Assembly: GCF_013376045.1 (NCBI RefSeq)
Contig: NZ_JABMJG010000005.1
Coordinates: 1 to 64,000, forward strand
DNA: 64,000 nt
From: Variovorax sp. SG517
GTDB taxonomy: Bacteria > Pseudomonadota > Gammaproteobacteria > Burkholderiales > Burkholderiaceae_C
Direction: 5' to 3'
This document shows, one piece after another, positions 28,579 to 40,228 of this stretch. The notes under the pieces were generated by a model. That model searched no databases. It saw only the letters and a list, made by a program, of their open reading frames with translations, and was not told the DNA's origin. The first letter of the stretch is position 1. Each line of letters begins with the position of its first letter. Position numbers and translations under genes: made by a program.

Positions 28579-29517
28579 GTTCGCCGAGCCGGTGGTATCG
28601 CCGCTGACTTTAGGGCTGCATTCGCCCGCCGCGGCCCGTCCCTTGGCGATCAGATTCACGAAATGCTGGGCTCCCAGGCCGAGTGGGCGCTCACGTGACC
28701 ACACCACGTCCACCCACAGGTCGAGCCCGTTGCTGAGGTTCTCGAAGGGAATCTCGACCAGCGCGCCCGCCGCCACGTGCGGCCGCGCGAAGTTGCGCGG
28801 CAGCCAGCCCCAGCCCAGTCCGGCGGTGATCAGGCTCAGCGCGGCCAGCGCGTTGTCGGAGCGCCAGACGTGGCGCGCGAAGACGAATCGCGGGTCGCTG
28901 GTGGCGAGGTCGCGCCCGGCCACGACGATCTGGCGGGTGTTGGTCAGGTGGTCCTCGCGCAGCCGGCCGCCGTTGGCCGCGAGCACCGGGTGGTCGGGCG
29001 CCATCACCGCCACCATGAGTTCGCTGCCGACTTCCTGGAAGCCTTCGCGCCCGTCGAGGCTGGGGCGCTCGAACACCAGCGCCAGCTGTGCGCGCCCGCT
29101 GTGCAGCAGCGCCAGCGCATCGGCCTGCGGCGCGGCAAGCACCTCGACCTGCAGCAGCGGATGCTCCCGCGCCAGTTCCGACAGCGGACCGGTCCAGGGC
29201 GCGGCCAGCAGCTCGGGCGCGATGGCCAGGGTGAGCCGGTCTTCCAGCCCCTGGGTGAGCGCGAGCGCCTGCACCTGCAGCTGCCTGAGCTGCGCCGCCA
29301 GCAGCCGCGCCTGCGGTTCCAGCGAGCGCGCGGCGGCCGTGGGCTGGGGCTCGCGGCCGCTGCGGTCGAACAGCTGCAGGTCGAGCTCGGCCTCCAGGTT
29401 GGCGATGGCCATGCTGACCGCCGACGGCACTCGGCGCAGCGCCCGCGCGGCGGCCGAGAAGGAGCCGTGGTCGATCACGGCCAGGAAGACTTCGACGTTG
29501 TCGCTGGAAAAAGCCAT
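28576..29517 (-). CDS. LysR-family regulator, probable controller of the PACE efflux gene
   Basis: A 313-residue LysR-type protein. The N-terminal helix-turn-helix reads VEVFLAVIDHGSFSAAARAL and VPSAVSMAIANLEAELDLQLFDR; the effector domain follows to residue ~295. It is transcribed divergently from the PACE efflux gene, like the aceR/aceI pair of Acinetobacter, so it probably activates that gene. ATG 29517 is chosen for normal family length; TTG 29538 is in frame. The 101-bp intergenic region is AT-rich and holds AAGTTAACTT (29547-29556), a possible regulator site. Confidence 0.88.
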   Translation of the reverse strand: MAFSSDNVEVFLAVIDHGSFSAAARALRRVPSAVSMAIANLEAELDLQLFDRSGREPQPTAAARSLEPQARLLAAQLRQLQVQALALTQGLEDRLTLAIAPELLAAPWTGPLSELAREHPLLQVEVLAAPQADALALLHSGRAQLALVFERPSLDGREGFQEVGSELMVAVMAPDHPVLAANGGRLREDHLTNTRQIVVAGRDLATSDPRFVFARHVWRSDNALAALSLITAGLGWGWLPRNFARPHVAAGALVEIPFENLSNGLDLWVDVVWSRERPLGLGAQHFVNLIAKGRAAAGECSPKVSGDTTGSAN

Positions 29518-29618
29518 GGCGCCCGATCTATCAGTCAAACTGAAACAAGTTAACTTTTTATATCAGCAGATCACAAATAAAGTCCAGTCATCGCCTCAAC
29601 GAACACAGAGAGAAAGCC

Positions 29619-30059
29619 ATGCAAGGGATCCAGCGTCGCATCGTCTACATCAGCCTTTATGAAGGCATCGCCATCGTGGCCGCCAGCGCCGGGCTGGCCC
29701 TGATGACGGACGCCGGGCTGGGCCATTCGGGCGTCCTGGCGGTGGCCGCCTCGGTCATCGCGGTGATCTGGAACCTGGTCTTCAACTCGCTCTTCGAGCG
29801 CTGGGAGTCGCGCCAGGCCGTGCGCGGACGCAGCCTGCGCCGCCGCATCGCGCACGCCATCGGCTTCGAGGGCGGCCTGATCGCCTTCCTGGTGCCGATG
29901 TTCGCCTGGGGCCTGGGCGTGTCGCTCTGGCAGGCGCTGGTGATGGACCTGGGGCTGGTGGTGTTCTTCCTGGTCTACACCTTCGTCTTCAACTGGGCCT
30001 TCGACCGCGTGTTCGGCCTGCCGGCTTCGGCCGCGGCGAAGGTGCCGGTGGCGGCCTGA
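29619..30059 (+). CDS. PACE-family proton-coupled multidrug/biocide efflux transporter
   Basis: A 146-residue inner-membrane protein with four predicted helices as two tandem bacterial transmembrane pair domains. The family motifs are clear: the R-x-x-H-A-x-x-F-E motif appears as RIAHAIGFE and the W-N-x-x-x-N motif as WNLVFNSLFERWE, with FNWAFDRVFG in the second unit. PACE proteins such as AceI export chlorhexidine and other biocides or polyamines. The divergent lysR gene suggests inducible expression. It converges on limK, with a terminator shared in the limK 3' end. Confidence 0.9.
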   Translation: MQGIQRRIVYISLYEGIAIVAASAGLALMTDAGLGHSGVLAVAASVIAVIWNLVFNSLFERWESRQAVRGRSLRRRIAHAIGFEGGLIAFLVPMFAWGLGVSLWQALVMDLGLVVFFLVYTFVFNWAFDRVFGLPASAAAKVPVAA

Positions 30060-30083
30060 CCGCCCACAGGCCAAGGGCAGGGA

Positions 30084-31013
30084 TCAAGGCGGCGCGGCCG
30101 CCTTTTTCTTTGCGTCGGCCGCCCGCATCTCCAGCGCGGCCTGCAGGCGCAGCGCCTCCTGCGGCGTGAAGAGCTCGGCCTGCAGCTGCACCCGCGTGGC
30201 CTCGTCGGCGGCGGCGTAGCGCGAGAGGCGGCCCTGCCAGTCCTGCTCCTGCTGGTCGAGCGCGGCGAGCCGCTGCGCCGCCTCGTAGCCGTATTGTTTC
30301 GAGCGCTCCTCGAAGCGCTCCTGCGGGCTGGCGCCGCGTGCTTCCAGCGCGGCGGTCTGCTCGCCCACAGCCAGCTGCGCGACGGAGGCCGTGCGGTCGG
30401 CGCGCTGCTCGGGCGTGAGCCAGGTTTCCTCGGTCTTCGCCAGCGCCTGGCGTTTCTGCTCAGGCGTGAGGTTCGCGTTGCGCTCGATCTCCAGCTTCTC
30501 GACGCTGAAGCGGTCGAATTTCTCCTCGGCGCCGAACAGGCCCTCGACCTCCTCGGGCGCGAAGTAGCGCGAGCGGATGCCGGCGCGCGCATCGAGGATC
30601 CGGCGCAGCCCGGCCGGGTCGCCGATGCTGGCCGCCGGCAGCGCCTCGAGCGCGGTGCGGTAGTCGATGTAGCGCTCCAGCAGGCCCAGCGCGCGCACCC
30701 GCCATTCGGGCGGCAGGTACTTGTTGATCTTCGCGCGCATCTCGGCCATCAGGCCTTCCTTGTCGCGGGCCTGGCTGCCGTCGAGCATCTGCTCGAAGGT
30801 GCGCAGCAGGGCGGGCGTCAGCAGCGGATCGGGGGCGTGCGGGCCTGCGCCCGACGCGGATCTGGAGACAGCGGGCAGGTCTGAAGAGGTGGCCGGCGGG
30901 GCCGCGGATGCGACCCCGGGAGCCGGTGCTTCCTCGCCCCCGGCCAGCCACCACGCCGCGCCCGCAGCCAGCACCACCGCCGCCGCGAGCGGCCACAGGA
31001 GCTTGCGGGGCAT
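30084..31013 (-). CDS. Lipase chaperone (foldase), LimK/Lif family
   Basis: A 309-residue steric foldase for the neighbouring lipase. It has an N-terminal membrane anchor (LLWPLAAAVVLAAGAAWWLAGG, residues ~5-26), a Pro/Ala/Ser-rich linker, and an extended, strongly helical charged region with many Arg/Glu/Gln. Conserved landmarks include INKYLPPEWRVRALGLLERYIDYRTAL and RYFAPEEVEGLFGAEEKFDRF. The usual RxxFDYxLSA motif is degenerate here (LRTFEQMLDGSQA). The start has GGAGACG upstream; it starts 7 bases after the lipase stop, giving the standard lipA-lif order. Confidence 0.88.
   Translation of the reverse strand: MPRKLLWPLAAAVVLAAGAAWWLAGGEEAPAPGVASAAPPATSSDLPAVSRSASGAGPHAPDPLLTPALLRTFEQMLDGSQARDKEGLMAEMRAKINKYLPPEWRVRALGLLERYIDYRTALEALPAASIGDPAGLRRILDARAGIRSRYFAPEEVEGLFGAEEKFDRFSVEKLEIERNANLTPEQKRQALAKTEETWLTPEQRADRTASVAQLAVGEQTAALEARGASPQERFEERSKQYGYEAAQRLAALDQQEQDWQGRLSRYAAADEATRVQLQAELFTPQEALRLQAALEMRAADAKKKAAAPP
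30086..30107 (+). terminator. Terminator for the PACE gene within the limK 3' end
   Basis: AAGGCGGC and GCCGCCTT pair around a three-base GCG loop, followed by TTT, C and TT. It lies 26 bases after the PACE stop and encodes the Ala/Lys tail of LimK on the other strand. Confidence 0.65.
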
Positions 31014-31020
31014 CGTCTCC

Positions 31021-32013
31021 TCAGAGGCCGAGCTGCTTCAGCTTCGCCGCCTGGTTCACGTACAGCGTCACCGGGCTCACCGAGAACAGGTCGCGCAGCC
31101 CGAGCATCTGGTTGACCTCGTCCAGGTGGTTCTGCCTGTAGCTGCCGAGGTAGGTGCCCAGGTGCGAGCTGCAGGCCGAGGCGAGGCCGTCGTTGGGCTC
31201 GCCGTGCACCACGCTCAGCAGCGACAGCGGGTAGTCGGAGGCGTCGAACACGTTGGTCAGCGGCTGGGTGCCCGACCAGGAGAAGTAGCGCACGCCGTTG
31301 ACCAGCTCGGCCCCGTTGCCGCAGGCGGTGGTGGGCACGCCGTCGGGGAACTTGGCGTTGAACTTCGCCGAGCCGGCGGTGTTGAGTGAGTTCAGCGCGC
31401 CAAGGCCGCTCTGCGGCGTGTTGTTGCCCGAAAGAATGCCGATGAGGCTGGAGAAGGCATTCACCGCGCTCGCCACCACCGCGCGGCTCAGGCTGCCTTC
31501 GGGCAGCGTGTTGCCCAGCAGGTCGGCCACCTTGCTGCCCTTGTGCGGGCTGCCCACGGTGGTGACGGATGCCACCAGCTGCGGCGCCACGCCCGAGACG
31601 TAGCGCGCCGTGGGGCCGCCGTGCGAATGGCCGATCAGGTTGACCTTGCTCGCGCCGGTCAGCGCCAGCACGTCCTTGACCTGCTTGAGCAGCTGCTCGC
31701 CGCGCACCTCGCTGCTGTTGGTGGCCGCCACCTCGGCGACGAAGACCTTCGCGCCCTGCGCGCGCAGCTCCCCCGGAATGCCGTACCAGTAGTCGATGCC
31801 GGCGATGGTGTCGAAGCCCAGCATGCCGTGCACCAGCACGATCGGATAGGCCGTCTGCGCACCGGTGCCGGCCGCCTGCGCCGTCTGCGCCAGGGGCGCG
31901 AGCGCGAGCATGCCGCCCACCAGCAGCGCGCCGGCCATCCGCCGGGCCGCGCCGTCCTTCCTGCCTGCCGTCCTCGTGCTCGCAGCCGCAATCCTCTTCG
32001 CCAGTCGAATCAT
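31021..32013 (-). CDS. Secreted triacylglycerol lipase (family I.1/I.2 type)
   Basis: A 330-residue exported alpha/beta hydrolase of the Pseudomonas/Burkholderia lipase group that hydrolyses long-chain triacylglycerols. An extended basic N-region and a hydrophobic core give a signal ending TAQAAGTG near residue 48. The oxyanion segment is PIVLVHGMLGFD, the nucleophile is Ser130 in GHSHGG, the catalytic His is in QNHLDEVNQ, and an Asp in EPNDGLASACS. Two cysteines (TTACGNG and SACSSH) can form the family disulfide. GGGAG precedes ATG 32013; the longer frame to 32124 is unsupported. The foldase gene follows 7 bases downstream. Confidence 0.93.
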   Translation of the reverse strand: MIRLAKRIAAASTRTAGRKDGAARRMAGALLVGGMLALAPLAQTAQAAGTGAQTAYPIVLVHGMLGFDTIAGIDYWYGIPGELRAQGAKVFVAEVAATNSSEVRGEQLLKQVKDVLALTGASKVNLIGHSHGGPTARYVSGVAPQLVASVTTVGSPHKGSKVADLLGNTLPEGSLSRAVVASAVNAFSSLIGILSGNNTPQSGLGALNSLNTAGSAKFNAKFPDGVPTTACGNGAELVNGVRYFSWSGTQPLTNVFDASDYPLSLLSVVHGEPNDGLASACSSHLGTYLGSYRQNHLDEVNQMLGLRDLFSVSPVTLYVNQAAKLKQLGL

Positions 32014-32096
32014 CGGAACTCCCTTGTGGGTTGATCGGTTGGGGGGCACGCAAAAACGAACGAGCGTGCACTTTTCATTCTGCGAAACCGACCGGG

Positions 32097-32110
32097 CCGG
32101 ATCGATCCGG
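32097..32110. promoter_or_regulatory. 14-bp palindrome in the lipase-metH divergent region
   Basis: CCGGATCGATCCGG is a perfect palindrome midway in the 208-bp gap 32014-32221 between the divergent lipase and second metH genes. It could be an operator for either. No cobalamin or S-adenosylmethionine riboswitch was recognised in the gap. Confidence 0.35.
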
Positions 32111-32221
32111 ACTTTCCCTTTCATGATTCGGACTTACTCCTGCAGCCCCTGCGGCGCATGCGAGGGCGATAGACTCCCCCAACCCGCGCACGAATAACCG
32201 CTTTTGCCTCCGAGTCCAACC

Positions 32222-34960
<2,739 letters not shown>

Positions 34961-35012
34961 ACCTGCCGGCCGGTGCGGCCGCCCGGCGCGGGGAGTTGTT
35001 ATTCAGAAGCTG

Positions 35013-36839
35013 ATGTTTGCAGCCGCGCAGTACGCGGCACTGGCGGTCTTCGTGATGGGCTGCTGGGGCTATGGACGCGCACTGCTGGGCCGCCTGGCGC
35101 CGCCCCCGCGCCGCGACGCGGGGCTCGAGGCCGCCATGGCCGTGGCGCTGGGCGTGGGCCTGTTCATCTGCGCGTTCCAGGCGCTGGCCATCTTCGGAGC
35201 CTTCAAGGCGGGTGCGACCGCGGTCCTCGTCGCGGTGGGCGTGCTGGCCGCGGCGGTGCAGCTTCCGGGCTGGCTGCGCGAGCGGCGCGCGCTGCTCGCC
35301 AACGTGCAGGCCTTGCCCTGGAGCTACCCGGAACGTGTCGCGGCGATCGCGCTGGCCCTGGTCGCGCTGCCGGCGCTCGTGGCGCCGCTCGCCCCGCCCA
35401 TCGCCTTCGACGAGCTGATGTACCACCTGCCCTATGCGCGGCAGGTCGCCGAGCAGGGCTCGCTGGGCATCCACGACTGGCTGCGCTACCCCTGGTTCCC
35501 GTACAACTACAACCTGCTGTACGCCGGTGCGCTGCAACTGGGCGACGACGTGCTGCCGCACTTCCTCAACGGGCTGGCCGGCGCGCTGTCGGTGGTCATG
35601 ATCTACCGTCTTGGCATGCTGCACGCCAACCGGCTCACCGCCTGCATCGGCGCGGCCATCTGGCTGGGGCTCGGCGACTATTCCAACGCACTCATCGACA
35701 TGGGCGTGGCGCTCTTCGTGCTGTCGGCCTGCGTGGCGCTTTGGTGGTGGCGCGAGTCCGAGATCGGCAAGCCGGTGCACGGCGGCATCCGCTGGCTCGG
35801 CGTCGCGGCCTTCTGCCTGGGCGTGGCCGCGGGCTCGAAGTACCAGGCGCTGGTCTTCCTGCCGCTGGTGGCGCCCTTCGTCTTCCGTCACGAGCGCAGC
35901 CTCAAGGCCTGGGCGCTGGTGTTCGCCTGCTTCCTGATTCCCTGCGTGTACTGGTACGCGCGCAACGCCATCATGACGGGCGACCCGTTCAACCCCATCG
36001 GCGCGCGCGTGTTCGGCTTCACCGAATGGACGCCGGCCGACTACGTGCAGCAGGTGGCCGACGTGCGCGTGCATGCCGAGCTGCCCAATGCGCTGCTCTG
36101 GTCGGTGTTCTTCGCGCCGTTCAGCGTGCTGTGGAAGCGATCCGCGGCGGTGCGCGCGGCCGGCTGGTTCTGCCTGTACTCGGTGGTGGTCTGGGTCGTG
36201 ACCTCGCGCTATCCGCGCTACCTGACGGCATCTTTCCCGCTGCTGGCGGCCATCGCGGCCATCGGCTGGCAGGTGGTGTTCGGATGGGCGATGTCGGGCG
36301 TGAGGCGGCTTTTCGGTTCGAAGGCGCAAGAGCCGCAGAAGCCGCCGCAGCCGCAGGATGCCGGTGCCGCCGTGGCGCGTTCCGGCGCCCGCGTGGGCGA
36401 CTGGGTGCTCGTGCTGCTGCTGGCCGCGATGGCCGCCGTCTCCGTGCGGCAGACCGCGGTCAAGGTCTCGATGGTCGCGGTCACACCCGAAGCCCGCGAG
36501 GCCGTGCTGCGCAAGCATGTGCCGGGCTATGCCGTCATGGACTACCTGCGCCGCACCGCCAAGGGCCGCGTCTACCAGATCGCGCTGAACGAGGCGATCT
36601 ACTACGGCCCCAATCCCATCTGGGGCGACACCCTCGGGCCCTGGCGCTACACCGACTTCGGGCGCCTGTCGGGCGGCGACCTCGCGCGCAAGCTCTCGGG
36701 CCTGGGCTTCGTGGCGATCGTCCTCCCCGACTCCGTGGTGCCGGTGTTCACCGCGCGCATCGATTTCGACAAGTACTTCGCAGTGGAATACGAGAAGGAC
36801 GGCAGCCGCGTCTACCGTATCCTTCCCGCCGCACCATGA
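35013..36839 (+). CDS. Multi-pass membrane glycosyltransferase-like protein (GT-C fold)
   Basis: A 608-residue protein with about 10-12 hydrophobic segments. The loop after the early helices reads PIAFDELMYHLPYARQVAEQ, in which the acidic pair resembles the catalytic Asp/Glu of GT-C enzymes (PMT/ArnT-like) that use polyprenyl-phosphate sugars. A cytosolic Pro/Gln-rich linker (KAQEPQKPPQPQDAG) precedes a last membrane helix and a ~100-residue extracytoplasmic tail. Its stop overlaps the GT2 gene (ATGA), which in turn overlaps GtrA; together they look like a polyprenyl-linked sugar transfer set. The acceptor is unknown. Confidence 0.7.
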   Translation: MFAAAQYAALAVFVMGCWGYGRALLGRLAPPPRRDAGLEAAMAVALGVGLFICAFQALAIFGAFKAGATAVLVAVGVLAAAVQLPGWLRERRALLANVQALPWSYPERVAAIALALVALPALVAPLAPPIAFDELMYHLPYARQVAEQGSLGIHDWLRYPWFPYNYNLLYAGALQLGDDVLPHFLNGLAGALSVVMIYRLGMLHANRLTACIGAAIWLGLGDYSNALIDMGVALFVLSACVALWWWRESEIGKPVHGGIRWLGVAAFCLGVAAGSKYQALVFLPLVAPFVFRHERSLKAWALVFACFLIPCVYWYARNAIMTGDPFNPIGARVFGFTEWTPADYVQQVADVRVHAELPNALLWSVFFAPFSVLWKRSAAVRAAGWFCLYSVVVWVVTSRYPRYLTASFPLLAAIAAIGWQVVFGWAMSGVRRLFGSKAQEPQKPPQPQDAGAAVARSGARVGDWVLVLLLAAMAAVSVRQTAVKVSMVAVTPEAREAVLRKHVPGYAVMDYLRRTAKGRVYQIALNEAIYYGPNPIWGDTLGPWRYTDFGRLSGGDLARKLSGLGFVAIVLPDSVVPVFTARIDFDKYFAVEYEKDGSRVYRILPAAP

Positions 36840-37846
36840 CCGACGACGCCAACCTCCCCACCAGCAGCCGGAGCCGCGCCGGCGGCGGCCTGCGCATCGC
36901 CGTGGTCATCCCCTGCTACAACGAGGCGCTCGCCATCGCGCAGGTGGTGCACGGTTTTCGCGCCGCGCTGCCCGGGGCCGAGATCCACGTCTTCGACAAC
37001 AACTCCAGCGACGACACCGCCGCCGTGGCGCGTGCGGCCGGCGCCACGGTCACGCACGTTGCCCTGCGCGGCAAGGGCAACGTGGTGCGGCGCATGTTCG
37101 CCGACGTCGATGCCGACGTGTACGTGATGACCGACGGCGATGCCACCTACGACGCCGGCGCCGCGCCGCGCCTCATCGACCGCCTGGTGAGCGACAACCT
37201 CGACATGGTCGTCGGCAGCCGCGCGGACGACGGCCAGGACGTGCACACCTACCGCGCCGGCCACCGGTTCGGCAACCGTATGCTCACGGGCGCGGTGGCG
37301 CAGCTCTTCGGCGGCGGGCTCACCGACATGCTCTCGGGCTACCGCGTGTTCTCGCGGCGCTATGCCAAGTCGTTCCCGGCGCTGTCGCGGGGCTTCGAGA
37401 CCGAGACCGAGCTCACCGTGCACGCGCTCGAGCTGCGCATGCCCTATGCGGAGGAAGCCACGGCCTACAGCACGCGCCCCGAGGGCTCGGTGAGCAAGCT
37501 CTCGACCTACCGCGACGGCTGGCGCATCCTCAAGACCATCTGCAAGCTGTTCGTGAGCGAGCGGCCGCTGCAGTTCTTCTCGATCATCGGCGGGCTGCTG
37601 GCGCTGATGTCGATCGTGCTGGTCGTGCCGGTCGTCATGACCTACGTGCACACCGGCCTGGTGCCCCGGCTCCCTACGGCGGTGCTGGCCACCGGCGCGA
37701 TGCTGGCGGCCATGCTGTCCTTCGTGTGCGGTGTCGTCATGCAGGCCATCACCCTGGGTCGGCGCGAGGCCAAGCGGCTGAGCTACCTTGCCATACCGAG
37801 CGTGCGCGAGCACGTGTCGCGCGCCCTCGGCGGCGGGCGGGAATGA
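36836..37846 (+). CDS. GT2 glycosyltransferase, polyprenyl-phosphate sugar synthase type
   Basis: A 336-residue family 2 glycosyltransferase resembling DPM1/GtrB. The N-terminal catalytic domain opens IAVVIPCYNEALAIAQVV, with the nucleotide-binding DxD region as MTDGDATYDAG and a later FETETELTVHALE acceptor loop. The C-terminus carries two transmembrane helices (FSIIGGLLALMSIVLVVPVV and the following ATGAMLAAMLSFVCGVVM). It probably charges undecaprenyl phosphate with a sugar on the cytosolic side for the neighbouring GT-C and GtrA proteins. Its ATG overlaps the upstream stop and its stop overlaps gtrA, so all three are coupled. Confidence 0.85.
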   Translation: MTDDANLPTSSRSRAGGGLRIAVVIPCYNEALAIAQVVHGFRAALPGAEIHVFDNNSSDDTAAVARAAGATVTHVALRGKGNVVRRMFADVDADVYVMTDGDATYDAGAAPRLIDRLVSDNLDMVVGSRADDGQDVHTYRAGHRFGNRMLTGAVAQLFGGGLTDMLSGYRVFSRRYAKSFPALSRGFETETELTVHALELRMPYAEEATAYSTRPEGSVSKLSTYRDGWRILKTICKLFVSERPLQFFSIIGGLLALMSIVLVVPVVMTYVHTGLVPRLPTAVLATGAMLAAMLSFVCGVVMQAITLGRREAKRLSYLAIPSVREHVSRALGGGRE

Positions 37847-38244
37847 AAATCGGCCGCGAGTTCCTGGCGTTCGCCGCCGTTGGCGTGATCGGGCTCGTGG
37901 TCGACGTGGTGGTGCTGTACCTCCTGGCGCCGCTGCTGGGCTGGTATGCCGCGCGCGTGGTGTCGTTCCTCGCCGCGGCGACCACCACCTGGGCCTTCAA
38001 TCGCCGCTACACCTTCGCGGCGAGCGCGGCCGCCAGCCGTTCGATCTGGCGCGAGTACCTCGGCTACCTGACGACCATGGCGGCCGGCGCGGTGCTCAAC
38101 TACGGCGCCTACGTACTCACGCTGCACTGGGTGGAAGGCCGCTGGGCCGCGGCGCTCGGCGTGGCACTGGGCAGCCTTGCCGGCATGAGCGCCAACTTCC
38201 TGTCGGCGCGCTATCTCGTCTTCCGCTCGCACCGCAACGGCTGA
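37843..38244 (+). CDS. GtrA-family small membrane protein, probable lipid-linked sugar flippase
   Basis: A 133-residue protein with four predicted helices and the GtrA hallmarks FAAVGVIGLVVDVVVLYLL, TTTWAFNRRYTF and SANFLSARYLVFR. GtrA proteins are thought to flip undecaprenyl-phosphate sugars to the periplasm. It completes the GT-C/GT2/GtrA trio by a 4-base overlap. It converges on the enamidase gene, with only 19 bp between stops and no visible terminator. Confidence 0.85.
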   Translation: MKIGREFLAFAAVGVIGLVVDVVVLYLLAPLLGWYAARVVSFLAAATTTWAFNRRYTFAASAAASRSIWREYLGYLTTMAAGAVLNYGAYVLTLHWVEGRWAAALGVALGSLAGMSANFLSARYLVFRSHRNG

Positions 38245-38263
38245 GGCCGGCGGCGCGGTGCGC

Positions 38264-39463
38264 TCAGTGCGCGCCCGAGACGACCACCGGAATCTCGGTG
38301 GCCGGCGGCGTGTTGCGGCTGCGGCCGCAGCGCACGATGCCGTCGATCATCACCATGCCCACGCCCGGGATGTCGCCGAGCTGCACGCTCTCGAGCAGGC
38401 CCGGCGCCGGCGAATGCTGCGCGCGGTCCATGAAGACGAAGTCGGCGGCACGGCCCGTTTCGATGAGGCCGCAGTTGAGCTTGCGGATCTTCGCGGTGTT
38501 GCCGGTCGCGAAGCAGAACACCAGCTCGGCCGGGATGTTCGCAATGGACGACAGCATCGCCACCATGCGCAGGATGCCCAGCGGCTGCACGCCCGAGCCC
38601 GCCGGGCCGTCGGTGCCGAGGATCACGCGGTGCGGGCACTTGAGTTCCAGCGCGGCCTTCGCCGCCGCGATGGCTACCTTCTCGTTGCCGTTGTGCACGA
38701 TCTCGATGGCGCGCGAGCTCTTCTCGCACAGCTCGCACACATGCGCCTCGGGCAGCGAGGTGTGGCCGCCGTTGATGTGGCCGATGACGTCGGCGTCGGC
38801 CTCGAGCACCACGTCCTTGTCGATCAGGCCCGAGCCCGGAATCGACGGGCCGCCGGTGTGGATCGTGCTCTGGATGCCGTACTTGCGCGCCCAGGCCACC
38901 ATCTCCTTGGCCTCGTAGCCGGCCTTGACCGAGCCCAGGCCCACTTCGCCGAGCAGGCCCACGCCGGCCTCGGCGAGTTCCTTGAAGTCGCTCTCGACCA
39001 TGCCCTTCTCGATGACGGGCGCGCCCGCCAGAACCTTCACGCCGCCGGGACGGAAGTTGTCGAAGGCGCGCTGCGCGGTGATGGCCAGCGCCTTCAGGCC
39101 AACGATGTCCTTCGGTCGGCCGGGCAGGTGCACCTCGCCGGCGGAAATCATCGTCGTCACGCCGCCGTGCATGGTGGAGTCGATCCAGCCGAGCTGGCCC
39201 TGGCGCGGCGTCCAGTCGCCGAACACCGGGTGCACGTGGCTGTCGATCAGGCCGGGCGCGACGCAGGTCTTCTTCGCGTCGATGACGGTGGCGGCGCCTT
39301 CGAAGTCGCAGTCCTTTTCCTTGCCGACCGCCACGATCAGGCCGTCGTTCACGACGATGGTGTCGGCGTCGAGGATGGGCTTGTCGATGTCGCCCGAGAG
39401 CAGCAGCCCGATGTTCTTTATGACGACCTTGCCCGACTTGCCGCCGGCTGCGATTTCTGCCAT
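38264..39463 (-). CDS. Enamidase (6-oxo-tetrahydronicotinate hydrolase)
   Basis: A 399-residue amidohydrolase-superfamily enzyme. The strand reading GKVVIKNIGLLLSGDIDKPI, then TTMISAGEVHLPGRPKD and QSTIHTGGPSIPGSG, closely resembles enamidase of Eubacterium barkeri as I remember its sequence; that enzyme opens 1,4,5,6-tetrahydro-6-oxonicotinate to 2-formylglutarate. Metal ligands His76 and His78 are in LIDSHVHP; others lie in GEVGLG, HTGG, HINGG and GTDGPAGSG. It is the last gene of the fpr-tetR-enamidase operon and starts inside the tetR 3' end (46-base overlap), with a GAGGA ribosome site. Context with 6-hydroxynicotinate reductase supports the assignment; a dihydropyrimidinase-like activity is the alternative. 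Confidence 0.8.
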   Translation of the reverse strand: MAEIAAGGKSGKVVIKNIGLLLSGDIDKPILDADTIVVNDGLIVAVGKEKDCDFEGAATVIDAKKTCVAPGLIDSHVHPVFGDWTPRQGQLGWIDSTMHGGVTTMISAGEVHLPGRPKDIVGLKALAITAQRAFDNFRPGGVKVLAGAPVIEKGMVESDFKELAEAGVGLLGEVGLGSVKAGYEAKEMVAWARKYGIQSTIHTGGPSIPGSGLIDKDVVLEADADVIGHINGGHTSLPEAHVCELCEKSSRAIEIVHNGNEKVAIAAAKAALELKCPHRVILGTDGPAGSGVQPLGILRMVAMLSSIANIPAELVFCFATGNTAKIRKLNCGLIETGRAADFVFMDRAQHSPAPGLLESVQLGDIPGVGMVMIDGIVRCGRSRNTPPATEIPVVVSGAH

Positions 39464-40197
39464 TTCGATGTGTCCTCGTGGGATGGGGTGGAGTTGTTCT
39501 CTTCGTCCTGCGGCTCGTCGGCGTCGGCGCGCACGGTGCGCAGCAGCGTCTCGATCACGAAGTCTTCCCAGTGCGCGATCGCCTCGGGCGACTCCAGCGG
39601 CTCCCCGAGGAAGGCGGTGAGCGTGTGCCGGTTGGAGGTGTAGAAGTAGCCCGTGGACGCGATCAGCAGGTAGATGTCGCGCGCCACCAGGTCCTTGCGG
39701 AACAAGCCCTTCGAGGCGCCGCTCGCCAGGATCTCCGCGATGATCGCCACCGCGCGCGACGAATATTCGCGGGCGCGCAGCGACTTCGAAATGTGCCGGC
39801 CCTTGTGCAGGTTCTCGGTGTTCAGCAGCGTGACGAACTCGGGGTTCTTGCGGTAGTAGCCCAGCACGAAGCGGATGACTTCGGTGAGCGCGTCCACCGG
39901 CCGCGAGGTGTCGAGCGCGATGGCGGCCTCGGCGTCGTCCATGCGCTGGTAGATGCCTTCGAGCACTGCAATGAAGAGGCCTTCCTTGCTGCCGAAGTAG
40001 TAGTAGATCATCCGGTCGTACGACTTCGCGGCCTTGGAGATCTTCTCCACGCTGCCGCCGTCGTAGCCGTACTTGGCGAAGACCTTGGTCGCGGCCTTCA
40101 GGATGCTGTCGCGCGTGGCCTGGGCAGCCGCTTCGCGCACGCCCGTGCGGCGCTGCGGCTTGGGCTTGTGTGAGGCGGAGCGGCTGTTGTCGGCCAT
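39418..40197 (-). CDS. TetR-family regulator of the nicotinate cluster
   Basis: A 259-residue TetR-type protein, longer than average because of a basic N-terminal extension (SHKPKPQRRTGVREAAAQAT) and a Ser/Lys-rich tail. The DNA-binding domain reads FAKYGYDGGSVEKISKAAKSYDRMIYYYFGSKEGLF. The C-terminal domain is of the TetR_C type found near catabolic genes. It is co-transcribed with fpr and the enamidase and so probably represses the divergent fpr/hnr promoters; the repeated TGTAG sites at 41183-41220 are candidate operators. The ligand is presumably nicotinate or a pathway intermediate (inference). Confidence 0.85.
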   Translation of the reverse strand: MADNSRSASHKPKPQRRTGVREAAAQATRDSILKAATKVFAKYGYDGGSVEKISKAAKSYDRMIYYYFGSKEGLFIAVLEGIYQRMDDAEAAIALDTSRPVDALTEVIRFVLGYYRKNPEFVTLLNTENLHKGRHISKSLRAREYSSRAVAIIAEILASGASKGLFRKDLVARDIYLLIASTGYFYTSNRHTLTAFLGEPLESPEAIAHWEDFVIETLLRTVRADADEPQDEENNSTPSHEDTSKWQKSQPAASRARSS

Positions 40198-40228
40198 CTA
40201 TCTGTCTGTGCGCGCGATGCCGTGCTTC

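Noticed and set aside
32014-32221. Cobalamin or SAM riboswitch before the second metH gene
   Set aside because: No B12-box-like or SAM-aptamer sequence could be found; only a short palindrome is visible.
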